A DNA stretch of 64,000 nt from Mariniflexile sp. TRM1-10 (GCF_003425985.1 NZ_CP022985.1:2455501-2519500), one strand, 5' to 3'; shown: positions 54,816 through 62,605, numbered from the stretch's first letter. Numbers and translations: made by a program. The notes: generated by a model not told the origin, from the sequence alone.

Positions 54816-55145
54816 TTAGCAACAATCTGTTTTAGGGATGTCTTGGTCTAAAAATTGGTGCATAACATCTTTCATTTTAGACCAATTTTCGGTGTTGATA
54901 CAATAGCAAACGCTTGTTCCTTCCACATTTCCTTTGATTAATCCTAAATGCTTTAATTCTTTTAAATGCTGTGAAATTGTAGGTTGTGCCAATCCAATTT
55001 CACTGACCAAATCACCACAAACACACGAGTTGATTTTGAATAAGTGTTGTAGAATGGCTACCCTTGCAGGGTGTCCAAAGACTTTGGCAAACAAAGAAAT
55101 TTCGTTTTGCTCATCGGTAAACATGTCGGTTTTGGCTAATCCCAT
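54816..55145 (-). CDS. arsR: ArsR family arsenic-responsive repressor
   Basis: 109 residues, winged helix. FGHPARVAILQHLFKINSCVCGDLVSEIGLAQPTISQHLK holds the recognition helix and the CxC metalloid site typical of ArsR (like ELCVCDL). The C-terminus ends DCC, a possible extra As(III) ligand. It represses the ars genes until arsenite binds. It is the first gene of the run. Confidence 0.92.
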   Translation of the reverse strand: MGLAKTDMFTDEQNEISLFAKVFGHPARVAILQHLFKINSCVCGDLVSEIGLAQPTISQHLKELKHLGLIKGNVEGTSVCYCINTENWSKMKDVMHQFLDQDIPKTDCC

Positions 55146-55163
55146 TTTTTATTTAATTGTTTC

Positions 55164-55198
55164 ATTGCAATATTACGATTAATATGTGAGCTATCAAA
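55164..55198 (-). promoter_or_regulatory. arsR promoter and operator
   Basis: On the minus strand TTTG (plus 55195-55198), 19 bases, TAATATTG (plus 55168-55175), one mismatch from TAnnTTTG. It overlaps the operator-like ATTGCAATATTACGATTAAT (55164-55183), which is itself an imperfect palindrome (ATTGCAAT/ATTACGAT). Confidence 0.68.
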
Positions 55199-55235
55199 AA
55201 TATTTTACAGAAATTCTTTTGAAAATTTATTACTA

Positions 55236-55427
55236 CTACTGGATGTGAGCTAAATGAGGTTGGTAGCTATTGCTTGTGTTAGAAAAGTAAACCGAATTAA
55301 TATTTGCAGAACTATTTCTTATGTCCTCTTTCATTCCTTCAATATAATTACGTAAACCTTGAGGATCAATACTTTCAATTGTGTTATATTTAATGGTGTT
55401 TTCTAGTTTTCCATGCAAAAATATCAA
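55236..55427 (-). CDS. Short ORF of uncertain reality
   Basis: 63 residues from a TTG, not recognised (includes SIDPQGLRNYIEGMKED). A TAnnTTTG match (TATTTTTG on the minus strand) overlaps its first codons, which argues either for a shorter start or for a gene remnant. It is the only open frame in the 418-base arsR to sigma-factor gap. Confidence 0.25.
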   Translation of the reverse strand: MIFLHGKLENTIKYNTIESIDPQGLRNYIEGMKEDIRNSSANINSVYFSNTSNSYQPHLAHIQ

Positions 55428-55517
55428 ATTGTTTTAAGAAAAAACAGGTGTTTAATTTACTAATTAATCCAACTTAAAATTATATTTAAGACGAGTTCTA
55501 AAAAAAAAATTGGATCA

Positions 55518-55545
55518 GGCAACCATTAACATAAAATTGGCGTCT
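55518..55545 (+). promoter_or_regulatory. ECF-type promoter before the sigma factor gene
   Basis: GGCAACC (55518-55524), 16-base spacer, CGTCT (55541-55545). AAC in -35 and CGTC in -10 with this spacing are hallmarks of ECF sigma promoters, so the sigma gene 18 bases downstream is probably autoregulated. Confidence 0.65.
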
Positions 55546-55563
55546 TTATAAACAGAAGGCTAA

Positions 55564-56142
55564 ATGAAATCATTTTTGAAAGTCATACAACTCCATAAGA
55601 ACGAATCGGCACTCATTAAAAGTGCCATTAAAAACAATCGTGAGGCACAGCATGTGCTGTATGAGTTGTTTGCGCCAAAAATGCTGAGTGTTTGCAGGTA
55701 TTATATTAAAGATTTGCAACATGCCGAAGAAGCCATGCTTAACGGATTTTTTAAAGTGTTTTCCAATTTAAGCAGTTTTAGGGCAGAAGGTAGTTTTGAA
55801 GGATGGATTCGGCGTATTATGGTAAGAGAGTCCATTTCGTTTTTAAGACAGCAAAAGCAAGTTGAATTTCCTGTTGAAGAAGTCGATTTCAAAAATGATT
55901 ACAGTAATCATATAAATACAGATATTGAGGTTGCCCAAATACAACAACTTATAGATGGGCTTCCAGAAGGCTATAAAATGGTGTTCGTTATGTATGCCAT
56001 TGAGGGGTATAAACATCATGAAATTTCAGATATGCTAGGTATTACCGAAGGCACATCAAAATCGCAATTATTTAAAGCACGAAAAATGCTTCAGGAACGG
56101 TTACAGGAATTGGAAAAAACAACAAGTTATGGAATCAAATAA
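55564..56142 (+). CDS. ECF RNA polymerase sigma factor
   Basis: 192 residues. Region 2 (AQHVLYELFAPKMLSVCRYYIKD, AEEAMLNGFFKVFSNLSSF, FEGWIRRIMVRESISFLR) and region 4 (LPEGYKMVFVMYAIEGYKHHEISDMLGITEGTSKSQLFKARK in two parts) are complete. It directs transcription of an envelope or stress regulon. Its end overlaps the next gene by 14 bases, the usual coupling to an anti-sigma factor. Confidence 0.93.
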   Translation: MKSFLKVIQLHKNESALIKSAIKNNREAQHVLYELFAPKMLSVCRYYIKDLQHAEEAMLNGFFKVFSNLSSFRAEGSFEGWIRRIMVRESISFLRQQKQVEFPVEEVDFKNDYSNHINTDIEVAQIQQLIDGLPEGYKMVFVMYAIEGYKHHEISDMLGITEGTSKSQLFKARKMLQERLQELEKTTSYGIK

Positions 56143-56875
56143 ATTTGACAACAGTATAAAAGATAAACTAGAAAGCAGAAGCTTACAGCCATCAAACAAT
56201 GCATGGGCGAAACTTTCGGAACGTTTGGAAAAGGAAGACAAAAAACAAAATAATAAAGCTATTTGGTGGTTAGGTATTGCAGCCAGTATTGTAGGTGTTT
56301 TGTTTGTTGCATTTCAATTTTTTAATACCGAAGACGTGAAGCCCGTAATAGTCGATTCACCAAGAGTTATTCAGAAAAATGAAAACATACAAGTTGCTGT
56401 TGATGAGGTAAACGTATCAAAAGGTGTCGAAAAAGAAATACAGATTAATGAGAAGGTCGAAAAGCTTCCGTTAGAACATGATTCAACCATTCAAATTAAT
56501 GAAGGTACTGTTGCTATTACTAAGTACAAAACCCTAATTAAAAAAGAAGAAGAAGTGCTTCAACCAGTAAAAGTGGCGCAAGAAAGTTTAACGTTTGAAG
56601 CCCAAAAAGTACAGGATGTTGTAGCTAAGGTACAGCTGCTAAAAGATAATAACCAAGAGGTTTCGGATGCTGTTATTGATGCGCTGTTGCTTGAAGCACA
56701 ACAAGAAATACGATTGAAACAATTATATAACAAAACGAGTGGCGTGGTCGATGCCAATATGTTGCTTCAAGATGTTGAAAACGATTTAGACCAATCCTTT
56801 AGAAGTAAAGTTTTTGAAGCTATAAAAGCAAGCTATAATTCGGTAAAAACAGCTGTGGCTCAACGAAACGATTAA
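56129..56875 (+). CDS. Putative membrane anti-sigma factor
   Basis: 248 residues. A soluble N-terminal part of about 40 residues (NNAWAKLSERLEKEDKK) precedes one membrane segment (AIWWLGIAASIVGVLFVAFQFF, residues about 44-65, given in two parts by its hydrophobic core) and a long acidic, helical outer part. The topology and overlap with the sigma gene fit an anti-sigma factor, but no ZAS or RskA motif is visible. Confidence 0.65.
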   Translation: MESNKFDNSIKDKLESRSLQPSNNAWAKLSERLEKEDKKQNNKAIWWLGIAASIVGVLFVAFQFFNTEDVKPVIVDSPRVIQKNENIQVAVDEVNVSKGVEKEIQINEKVEKLPLEHDSTIQINEGTVAITKYKTLIKKEEEVLQPVKVAQESLTFEAQKVQDVVAKVQLLKDNNQEVSDAVIDALLLEAQQEIRLKQLYNKTSGVVDANMLLQDVENDLDQSFRSKVFEAIKASYNSVKTAVAQRND

Positions 56876-56878
56876 TAA

Positions 56879-56899
56879 ATTCCTGTGAAAACAGGAATC
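56879..56899. repeat. REP-like palindrome, copy 6
   Basis: ATTCCTGT-GAAA-ACAGGAAT plus C; both arms carry the same compensatory change (GC to GT/AC), which keeps pairing. Confidence 0.8.
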
Positions 56900-57028
56900 C
56901 CATCAATAAATAGAAAAAACATAATCCATAAAATAGATTATCATCAATCATCAATCATTAACAAACGCTGAAAATAGTATCTTGAGCACGGTCGAAAGGG
57001 TATTTCAGCATAAAAAAAACGAACAGTT

Positions 57029-58108
57029 ATGCAAACAATTACCAAGTATTTAGCGTTAGCTGCGCTATGTTTAAGTGTGCAATTAATCAATGCACAAGAC
57101 ACAATCCAAAAGACAAATAACAAGGACAAAATTGAAGCCTTGCTAAAAGTAAAAGAGCAAATTCAAAATGAAGAACGCGATTTTTTGAAAGTAGAAGTTG
57201 AGGCTATTAATAAACGGTTGGAAAATGGTACTATTTCTAGTACTGAAGCTGAAATACTAAAAAAAGAAGCGGCAAAAAAACGTGCCTTAAATATTGAAAA
57301 TCGCATGGCTATTATTGATAATAAAATAGCACTTTTAGAACGAAATGAAGATGGTTACCAAACCAATAACGATGAAAACACCTCTGAAATTGGTATTAGT
57401 ATAGGTGGTGATGAGGGTAGTTTTGCAGGTTTTAGAATTAAAAAAGATAACAAACCTAAAAAATACGATTTACGTACTACAAGTGATTTTGTTTTGGCAT
57501 TCGGATTAAACAATGCCATTATTGAAGGTGAAAAGCTGGACAATTCACCCTATAAATTTGGCGGGTCACGTTTTTTCGAAATAGGATGGGCGTGGAAAAC
57601 ACGTGTGTTTAAAGAATCTAATTTTATGCGCTTTAAATATGGGTATTCGCTTCAGATAAATGGTTTAAAGCCAACCGATAACCAGTATTTTGTTCAGCAA
57701 GGAAACCAAACAACTTTAGAGGTTTTTCCTGAGGATTTAAAAAAATCGAAACTATCCATTACCAATTTAGTGTTTCCAGTGCATTTTGAATTCGGACCTT
57801 CAAAAAAAATAGAGAAAGACACTTATTTTAGATATTCAACCGACAACCAATTTAAAATAGGACTTGGAGGTTATGGCGGATTTAACATTGGCACACGCCA
57901 AAAATTAAAATACGAGTTAGATGGCGATAGAAAAAAAGAAAAGCAAAAACAAAGTTTTAATACCAGTAATTTGGTGTATGGTTTAAGTGGTTACATTGCT
58001 TTTGATGAAGTGGCGTTGTATGTTAAATATGATTTATCACCCATTTTTAAAGACCAAGCCATCAAACAAAACAATATATCCATTGGTTTAAGGTTTGATA
58101 TGGATTAG
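57029..58108 (+). CDS. Outer-membrane beta-barrel protein with coiled-coil N-terminus
   Basis: 359 residues. Signal peptide (TKYLALAALCLSVQLINAQ), then a Glu/Lys-rich coiled coil to about residue 110, then beta strands such as SRFFEIGWAWKTRVFKES and EVALYVKYDLSPIF ending in SIGLRFDMD, an aromatic-type barrel terminus. It follows the sigma/anti-sigma pair and may be a target or sensor partner of that system. The function is unknown. Confidence 0.7.
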   Translation: MQTITKYLALAALCLSVQLINAQDTIQKTNNKDKIEALLKVKEQIQNEERDFLKVEVEAINKRLENGTISSTEAEILKKEAAKKRALNIENRMAIIDNKIALLERNEDGYQTNNDENTSEIGISIGGDEGSFAGFRIKKDNKPKKYDLRTTSDFVLAFGLNNAIIEGEKLDNSPYKFGGSRFFEIGWAWKTRVFKESNFMRFKYGYSLQINGLKPTDNQYFVQQGNQTTLEVFPEDLKKSKLSITNLVFPVHFEFGPSKKIEKDTYFRYSTDNQFKIGLGGYGGFNIGTRQKLKYELDGDRKKEKQKQSFNTSNLVYGLSGYIAFDEVALYVKYDLSPIFKDQAIKQNNISIGLRFDMD

Positions 58109-58128
58109 ATGTAAACTTTGATTATAAT

Positions 58129-58146
58129 GAGGCTGTCTAAAAAGTC
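58129..58146. repeat. Left 18-bp terminal inverted repeat of an older element
   Basis: GAGGCTGTCTAAAAAGTC. The inverse with one mismatch is at 59818-59835. Together they enclose the IS110 element and short non-IS flanks. Confidence 0.7.
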
Positions 58147-58261
58147 CTTTAAATTTAATTTGTCAGGTTGAGACTTTTGTTAAAGTTTTTAACTAGCGAA
58201 TGCGATGACGTATTTTGTGCAAGTTTAACAAAAAGTCACAATATTTCCGAGGCACAGCGTA

Positions 58262-58382
58262 GTGTTTATATACCTGTGGTTGAGTATGGTTTTCAGAAAA
58301 TAGGGGTAGCGATTATGGTGCTTATTTATAATAATGCCCGAATGGTAGTCTAGCAAGCATAAAAATTTTCTGGGTGTGATTT
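58262..58382 (+). ncRNA. Candidate bridge RNA guide loops of the IS110 element
   Basis: In the left non-coding end, loop 1 carries GGTTGAG (58278-58284), identical to the target left flank 58166-58172. Loop 2 carries AATGGTAG (58341-58348), identical to the element right end 59717-59724, and, 10 bases on, ATAAAAAT (58359-58366), which can pair with the element left end ACTTTTGT (58173-58180) at 7 of 8 positions including one wobble. Loop 2 is closed by ATAATGCCC / GGGTGTGAT (58331-58339 / 58372-58380). The true RNA ends are not known. Confidence 0.55.
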
Positions 58383-58398
58383 TAAAAAATAATGTAGG

Positions 58399-59706
58399 AT
58401 GAAAAAAATCAGGAAAAACGCAGGAGGGATCGATATCGGAGCCAAAAAAATCTTCATAGGTCTTGAAGATAAGGAGGTTCGCAGTTTTGATACCTTCACA
58501 TCAGATCTGGAACAGGCGGTATCTTACTTAGAGGAAAACAATGTAACCTCAGTGGCCATGGAAGCCACGGGAGTGTATTGGGTCATCCTCTATGATATAT
58601 TGAAGGCAAGAGGCATCGATGTATGGTTGGTGGATGGCAGGAGCACAAAACAAGTTCCAGGCAGAAAGACCGATGTAAAGGACTGTCAATGGATACAGCA
58701 ATTGCACAGCTATGGTTTGTTGAACCGTTGTTTTGTTGCAGATGAACTGGTACATGAACTAAGGAGCTATCAACGCCTGCGCGAAGATCACATCCGTAGT
58801 GCTGCTATGCATATTAACCATATGCAAAAAGCACTGACCCTGATGAACGTTCGGCTAAAAGAAGTTCTGGACCAAGTTCACGGGGTAAGTGGATTGAAAA
58901 TAATCAGGGCGATCTTAAAGGGCGAAAGGGATCCCGGGGTTTTGGTAAAGCTATGCCATGGGAGTGTGTTGAAAACAAAAAAGGAACTGATCCTTAAATC
59001 CTTGAAAGGGCACTACAATGAAGCAGGGCTATTTGCTTTGGGCCAAGCAGTGGTGTGCTATGATTTTTATCAACAACAAATTGCCGGTTGTGATCTGAAA
59101 ATGGAAGAAGTCCTTAAAAAGATGGGGGCAAACCGGCCTAAAGTATCAAATAAGGCAACTCCACGAAAAAACGTGAGGCACCACAAACCAAATATAGAAG
59201 GAATGGACCGTTATCTATTGCAAATATTTGAAGGCAAAGATGCTACGGTCCTACCCGGTATAACAGATTATAATTGGATGCAGCTCCTATCGGAAATAGG
59301 GACTGATTTACATAAATGGAAAACAGAAAAGCATTTTACTTCCTGGTTGGGACTGGCGCCAAAACAGCACCATTCGGGCAAGATGAAAAAAAACTATAAG
59401 GCTAAAGGACAACCAAAGGCCGGCCTGATATTTAAGCAAGCGGCCACGAGCCTGCTCAACAGCAAGAAAATTGCATTGGGTGCTTTTGGCAGAAAGATAA
59501 GGGCAAAGAAAGGGGCATCACCGGCAATAAAGGCAATGGCAAGAAAACTGGCAGAGCTCTATTGGAAGCTATTTGTTAAAGGACTGTCATATGTAGAGAA
59601 GGGAATCAAAGATTATGAGGAGAAGATCTTGTTTAATAAACAAAAGAACATTATGAAAATGGCAAGAGAACTTGGTTTGTCAATTAGCTATAAAACAGCG
59701 GTTTAG
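58399..59706 (+). CDS. IS110-family transposase (DEDD/Ser recombinase)
   Basis: 435 residues. RuvC-like N-terminus with GGIDIGAKKIFIGL, VAMEATGVYWVIL and GRKTDVKDCQWIQQL (the DEDD residues), a central coiled coil, and the C-terminal domain with TSWLGLAPKQHHSGKMKK, where the catalytic Ser lies. It is intact, with no frameshift, so the element may still be active. Codon use is richer in G and C than its neighbours, in keeping with recent arrival. Confidence 0.95.
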   Translation: MKKIRKNAGGIDIGAKKIFIGLEDKEVRSFDTFTSDLEQAVSYLEENNVTSVAMEATGVYWVILYDILKARGIDVWLVDGRSTKQVPGRKTDVKDCQWIQQLHSYGLLNRCFVADELVHELRSYQRLREDHIRSAAMHINHMQKALTLMNVRLKEVLDQVHGVSGLKIIRAILKGERDPGVLVKLCHGSVLKTKKELILKSLKGHYNEAGLFALGQAVVCYDFYQQQIAGCDLKMEEVLKKMGANRPKVSNKATPRKNVRHHKPNIEGMDRYLLQIFEGKDATVLPGITDYNWMQLLSEIGTDLHKWKTEKHFTSWLGLAPKQHHSGKMKKNYKAKGQPKAGLIFKQAATSLLNSKKIALGAFGRKIRAKKGASPAIKAMARKLAELYWKLFVKGLSYVEKGIKDYEEKILFNKQKNIMKMARELGLSISYKTAV

Positions 59707-59817
59707 CAAATACGTCAATGGTAGCTTGTCGAAACCGATATTGATTACCAGTAATTAAACTATTTCGACAAAGCCTGTGCTGAGCTTGTCGAAGTGCTCA
59801 ATATGAACATAGAACTA

Positions 59818-59835
59818 GACCTTTTAGACAGCCTC
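59818..59835. repeat. Right 18-bp terminal inverted repeat of an older element
   Basis: GACCTTTTAGACAGCCTC, inverse of the left repeat with one mismatch. Between the IS right border and this repeat lies a hairpin TTTCGACAAAGC..GCTTGTCGAA (59762-59793). Confidence 0.7.
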
Positions 59836-59882
59836 GTTTCTTTTAATGGCTGGCGTATATATGCATACCCTTTTTCTGTCCT

Positions 59883-61199
59883 TTATAGTAGTGTCGTCAG
59901 GTAATAAACAAGTCCAAAAATCGCACTAATGCCTATCCAAGTTATCATCCCGATTTTAAGACGATACATGGCGATAAATGAAATTACAATCCAGCCTAAT
60001 GCCACATAGTCCAGTCCAGAAAACAAAAGTTCTTTAGGAAATATGACAGCCTTGCCCAGATAGATAGTCAGGTTGAGAATAACACCAACAACTGCTGCCG
60101 TTACAAGCGAAAGTATTTCTTTTACTTTTTTGTTTTCCTGTGTCCGTTCAATAATGGGTGCACCTGCAAATATGAACAGAAAGCAAGGAAGAAAAGTGTA
60201 AAATGTTGTCGTTACCAGTCCGATGGTTCCCATGGCAAGTGAATTACCAAAGTGATTATGCCCTGCCATAAATCCAACAAATACAAGTACCATAATTAAA
60301 GGTCCTGGTGTTGTTTCGCCAAGTGCCAGGCCGTCGATCATTTGAAGATTTGTCAGCCAATTGAATTGTTCAACGCTTACCTGTGCTACATACGGTAACA
60401 CGGCATAAGCTCCGCCAAAGGTTACAAATGCAGCTTTTGTAAAAAAGACCGATAGGCTTTTCCAAAATTGAAAATCGGATGTCAGGAAGTAGAAGGCTAC
60501 AAGTGGAATTATCCATAACAAAATACTTGTTCCAACCTGCTTTAATAACCGCAACGGATTAAATCCTATATTTTGAATAACCACATTTTTGTTAATGTAA
60601 TATGCATCTTCATCGATTTCCTTTTTACCCGTTAGATTATTGTTTGTTTTAAAGAATCTCGGGAATATTTGTCGGCTCAATGCCGCCAATATAACAGCGC
60701 CAAGAATAATTAATGGGAATGGCACGTTGAAAAAGAAAATACAAACAAAAGCAGCAAAAGCCACGAAATAATGAAACGGACTTAATAACGATTTTTTGCC
60801 AATTTTAATAAGTGCGAGAATTACTATGGCGATTACTGCGGGTTTAAGTCCGTTAAACATGGCGTAAATCCACGGGATGTTCCCAAAGGAAACGTAGATC
60901 ATACTCAGTCCGAGAAGAATAAACATGGAAGGTAGTACAAACAATATACCTGCCGCCAATCCGCCTCTAATACCGTGAAGTAACCATCCGATATAAGCGG
61001 CCAACTGCTGTGCTTCAGGACCGGGTAAAACCATACAGTAATTCAAAGCGTGCAGAAATTTGCTATCGCTTATCCATTTCTTTTTGTCAACGAGATATTC
61101 ATGCATAATGGCAATTTGCCCCGCAGGTCCTCCAAAGCTAATAAAGCCGAGTTTAGTCCAGAATTTTAATGCTTCCTTGAATGTCGGCTTCTCTTTCAC
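59883..61199 (-). CDS. chrA: Chromate transporter ChrA (two-domain)
   Basis: 438 residues from a GTG at 61199 whose last two bases start the TGA of the upstream sod gene (GTGA overlap); a longer frame to 61247 would lie inside that gene. Both halves carry the CHR signature (LGFISFGGPAGQIAIMHEYL and AAFVTFGGAYAVLPYVAQ), with PGPEAQQLAAYIGW and LGETTPGPLIMV. It exports chromate, driven by the membrane potential. Pairing with superoxide dismutase suggests joint defence against Cr(VI) redox stress. Confidence 0.92.
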   Translation of the reverse strand: MKEKPTFKEALKFWTKLGFISFGGPAGQIAIMHEYLVDKKKWISDSKFLHALNYCMVLPGPEAQQLAAYIGWLLHGIRGGLAAGILFVLPSMFILLGLSMIYVSFGNIPWIYAMFNGLKPAVIAIVILALIKIGKKSLLSPFHYFVAFAAFVCIFFFNVPFPLIILGAVILAALSRQIFPRFFKTNNNLTGKKEIDEDAYYINKNVVIQNIGFNPLRLLKQVGTSILLWIIPLVAFYFLTSDFQFWKSLSVFFTKAAFVTFGGAYAVLPYVAQVSVEQFNWLTNLQMIDGLALGETTPGPLIMVLVFVGFMAGHNHFGNSLAMGTIGLVTTTFYTFLPCFLFIFAGAPIIERTQENKKVKEILSLVTAAVVGVILNLTIYLGKAVIFPKELLFSGLDYVALGWIVISFIAMYRLKIGMITWIGISAIFGLVYYLTTLL

Positions 61200-61921
61200 T
61201 TGGTCAATTTTAATGCGTCGTCTAACCGTTGTGCGGCATTGTCCCAATTGATGATGTTGAACAGATTATCCACGAAGTCCGCCCGTTTGTTTTTGTATTT
61301 TAGGTAATATGAATGTTCCCAAACATCAATGACAAGTAAAGGAATAACACCCCATTGTGCAAGTTTTTCGTGGTTTTCACATTGTAAAATGGTTAGCTTG
61401 TCTGTATATGGCTGATAGCCCAAAATACCCCAACCATTTCCGTCAACGTCCTTGGATGTTTTCGCGAGATACATTTTTAATTTGTCGTAACTGCCAAAAT
61501 CCTTTTCAATACGATTTAGTAAGTCACCTTTGGGATCCGTTTTTTTATTGCTAAGGTTTGTCCAAAATATGGAATGAAGAATGTGTGATGAAAGGTGAAA
61601 AGCCAATTTCTTTGTCCAAAAGTCAACCGTTTCAAGGTTGTTGTCGTCCAAAGCCTTTTTGATCATCTGCTGGTCTTTGTTTGCCCCTTTTACTGCCCCA
61701 CCGTGATGGAACGTGTAATGAAGATATAAAGTTTCTTCGTCCATATATGGTTCTAAATGATTATTAGCATAAGCCAAAGGTTGGAGAATGAAATTACCAT
61801 CCTTGTCAACCAATTTATCAATGTTGTTGCCAGTTAGGTTTTGGGCAAAAGCCGATGCCGATGGAACAAGTGTCGCTCCTCCAAGTATCAGTCCTGTTTT
61901 TAAAAAATCTTTTCTGTCCAT
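61196..61921 (-). CDS. Exported Fe/Mn superoxide dismutase
   Basis: 241 residues. The N-terminus RKDFLKTGLILGGATLVPSA looks like a Tat- or Sec-type signal peptide ending SAFAQ. Metal ligands are in LYLHYTFHHGG, HILHSIFW and DVWEHSYYLKY. Ordinary cytoplasmic SODs are about 200 residues, so the extra length is the signal. It detoxifies superoxide outside the cytoplasm. It is translationally coupled to chrA. Confidence 0.9.
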   Translation of the reverse strand: MDRKDFLKTGLILGGATLVPSASAFAQNLTGNNIDKLVDKDGNFILQPLAYANNHLEPYMDEETLYLHYTFHHGGAVKGANKDQQMIKKALDDNNLETVDFWTKKLAFHLSSHILHSIFWTNLSNKKTDPKGDLLNRIEKDFGSYDKLKMYLAKTSKDVDGNGWGILGYQPYTDKLTILQCENHEKLAQWGVIPLLVIDVWEHSYYLKYKNKRADFVDNLFNIINWDNAAQRLDDALKLTK

Positions 61922-62002
61922 AATTATCTGTTTTATATTTGCTATGCCGCCTTTCTAGAGTTTATAGAACCATAAAGATAAGAAACCGCCAGTTGGGCGT
62001 AG

Positions 62003-62197
62003 TTATTTTTCTTTCTTTTTGTCGGTCAGCGTGATAGTCAGTTTATTCTTTTGCTGTCTAACTTCAATTTCTTTTCCGATTTCAAATCCGAGTTCTTTCA
62101 GCCATCGTCCCTCTAGTCGGATTTCAGGAACAGGCGTATATTTCCATTCACGAGGTTGGAATTTTTTATAAATCTTTAGTTTTCTTAGTTTATTCAA
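62003..62197 (-). CDS. SymE-family toxin-like protein
   Basis: 64 residues from a TTG. PEIRLEGRWLKELGFEIGKEIEV and KNKLTITL match the SymE/AbrB-like swapped-hairpin domain, once described as an SOS-induced RNA-cleaving toxin in E. coli. The basic N-terminus may bind nucleic acid. It is divergent from an XRE repressor with shared operator-like sites. Confidence 0.78.
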   Translation of the reverse strand: MNKLRKLKIYKKFQPREWKYTPVPEIRLEGRWLKELGFEIGKEIEVRQQKNKLTITLTDKKKEK

Positions 62198-62214
62198 TCG
62201 TCATATTATTATTA

Positions 62215-62274
62215 TATGACAAACCTACAAAACAAAATTCATTTGTCAAACTTTAATATGACAAAATTGTCGTA
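62215..62274. promoter_or_regulatory. Operator cluster between symE and xre
   Basis: TATGACAAA (62215-62223), TTTGTCA (62242-62248), and the near-perfect palindrome TATGACAAAATTGTCGTA (62257-62274). The repeated TGACAA/TTGTCA words are probable binding sites of the XRE protein. Confidence 0.65.
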
Positions 62275-62295
62275 GAATTAATTGACATTTGTTTT

Positions 62296-62511
62296 GTGAA
62301 CAAAGAGCAACTTAAAAAGAAAGTCGGTCAACGTATTGTTGAATTAAGAAGTCAAAAGGGCTGGAGCCAGTCTGATTTAGCTCGTGCTTGTAATAAAGAT
62401 AGGCAAGCAATAGAGAAGTTAGAGAATGGGAAGGTGAATCCTACGCTTTATACTTTGCTTGAAGTTGCAAATGCTTTGGAGGTTTCTTTGAGAAATCTTA
62501 TCAACTTCTAA
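62296..62511 (+). CDS. XRE-family helix-turn-helix regulator
   Basis: 71 residues from a GTG. VGQRIVELRSQKGWSQSDLARACNKDRQAIEKLENGKVNPTL is split over a classic Cro/CI HTH. It has no other domain. It is likely the repressor of itself and of the divergent SymE-like gene. Confidence 0.85.
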   Translation: MNKEQLKKKVGQRIVELRSQKGWSQSDLARACNKDRQAIEKLENGKVNPTLYTLLEVANALEVSLRNLINF

Positions 62512-62593
62512 TGTTGCCTGTTTAATAATTTCATTTGAGTTTGAATTTCAAGTAAAGATGAGAGTTATTGCTAGCTTGTTATAACTAAAGTTG

Positions 62594-62605
62594 CGTGTTT
62601 GTATA
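62594..62605. repeat. Gene-flanking repeat, left copy
   Basis: CGTGTTTGTATA, preceded by AACTAAAGTTG. The same 12 bases preceded by AACTAA recur at 63977-63988. The two copies enclose the next two genes. No other structure is evident in 62512-62705. Confidence 0.5.

Larger units (their letters stand above)
58173..59722 (+). mobile_element. IS110-family insertion sequence (inferred borders)
   Basis: About 1.55 kb: a 226-base non-coding left end, the recombinase gene, and a 16-base right end. Borders are inferred from the target: TGTCAGGTTGAG (58161-58172) and AGCTTGTCGAAACC (59723-59736) join, sharing AG, into the GTCAGGTTGAGCTTGTCGAA palindrome word seen elsewhere (52141). No terminal inverted repeats or long target duplication, as expected for IS110. 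A long left end and short right end fit the IS110 group rather than IS1111. Confidence 0.7.

Noticed and set aside
55487..55498. AAGACGAGTTCT as a possible end of a third MITE-like copy
   Set aside because: Only about ten bases match the right end; the core is absent, so chance is enough.
58168..58353. 61-residue frame in the left end of the IS110 element
   Set aside because: It lies across the inferred IS border and the guide-RNA loops; no protein signal.
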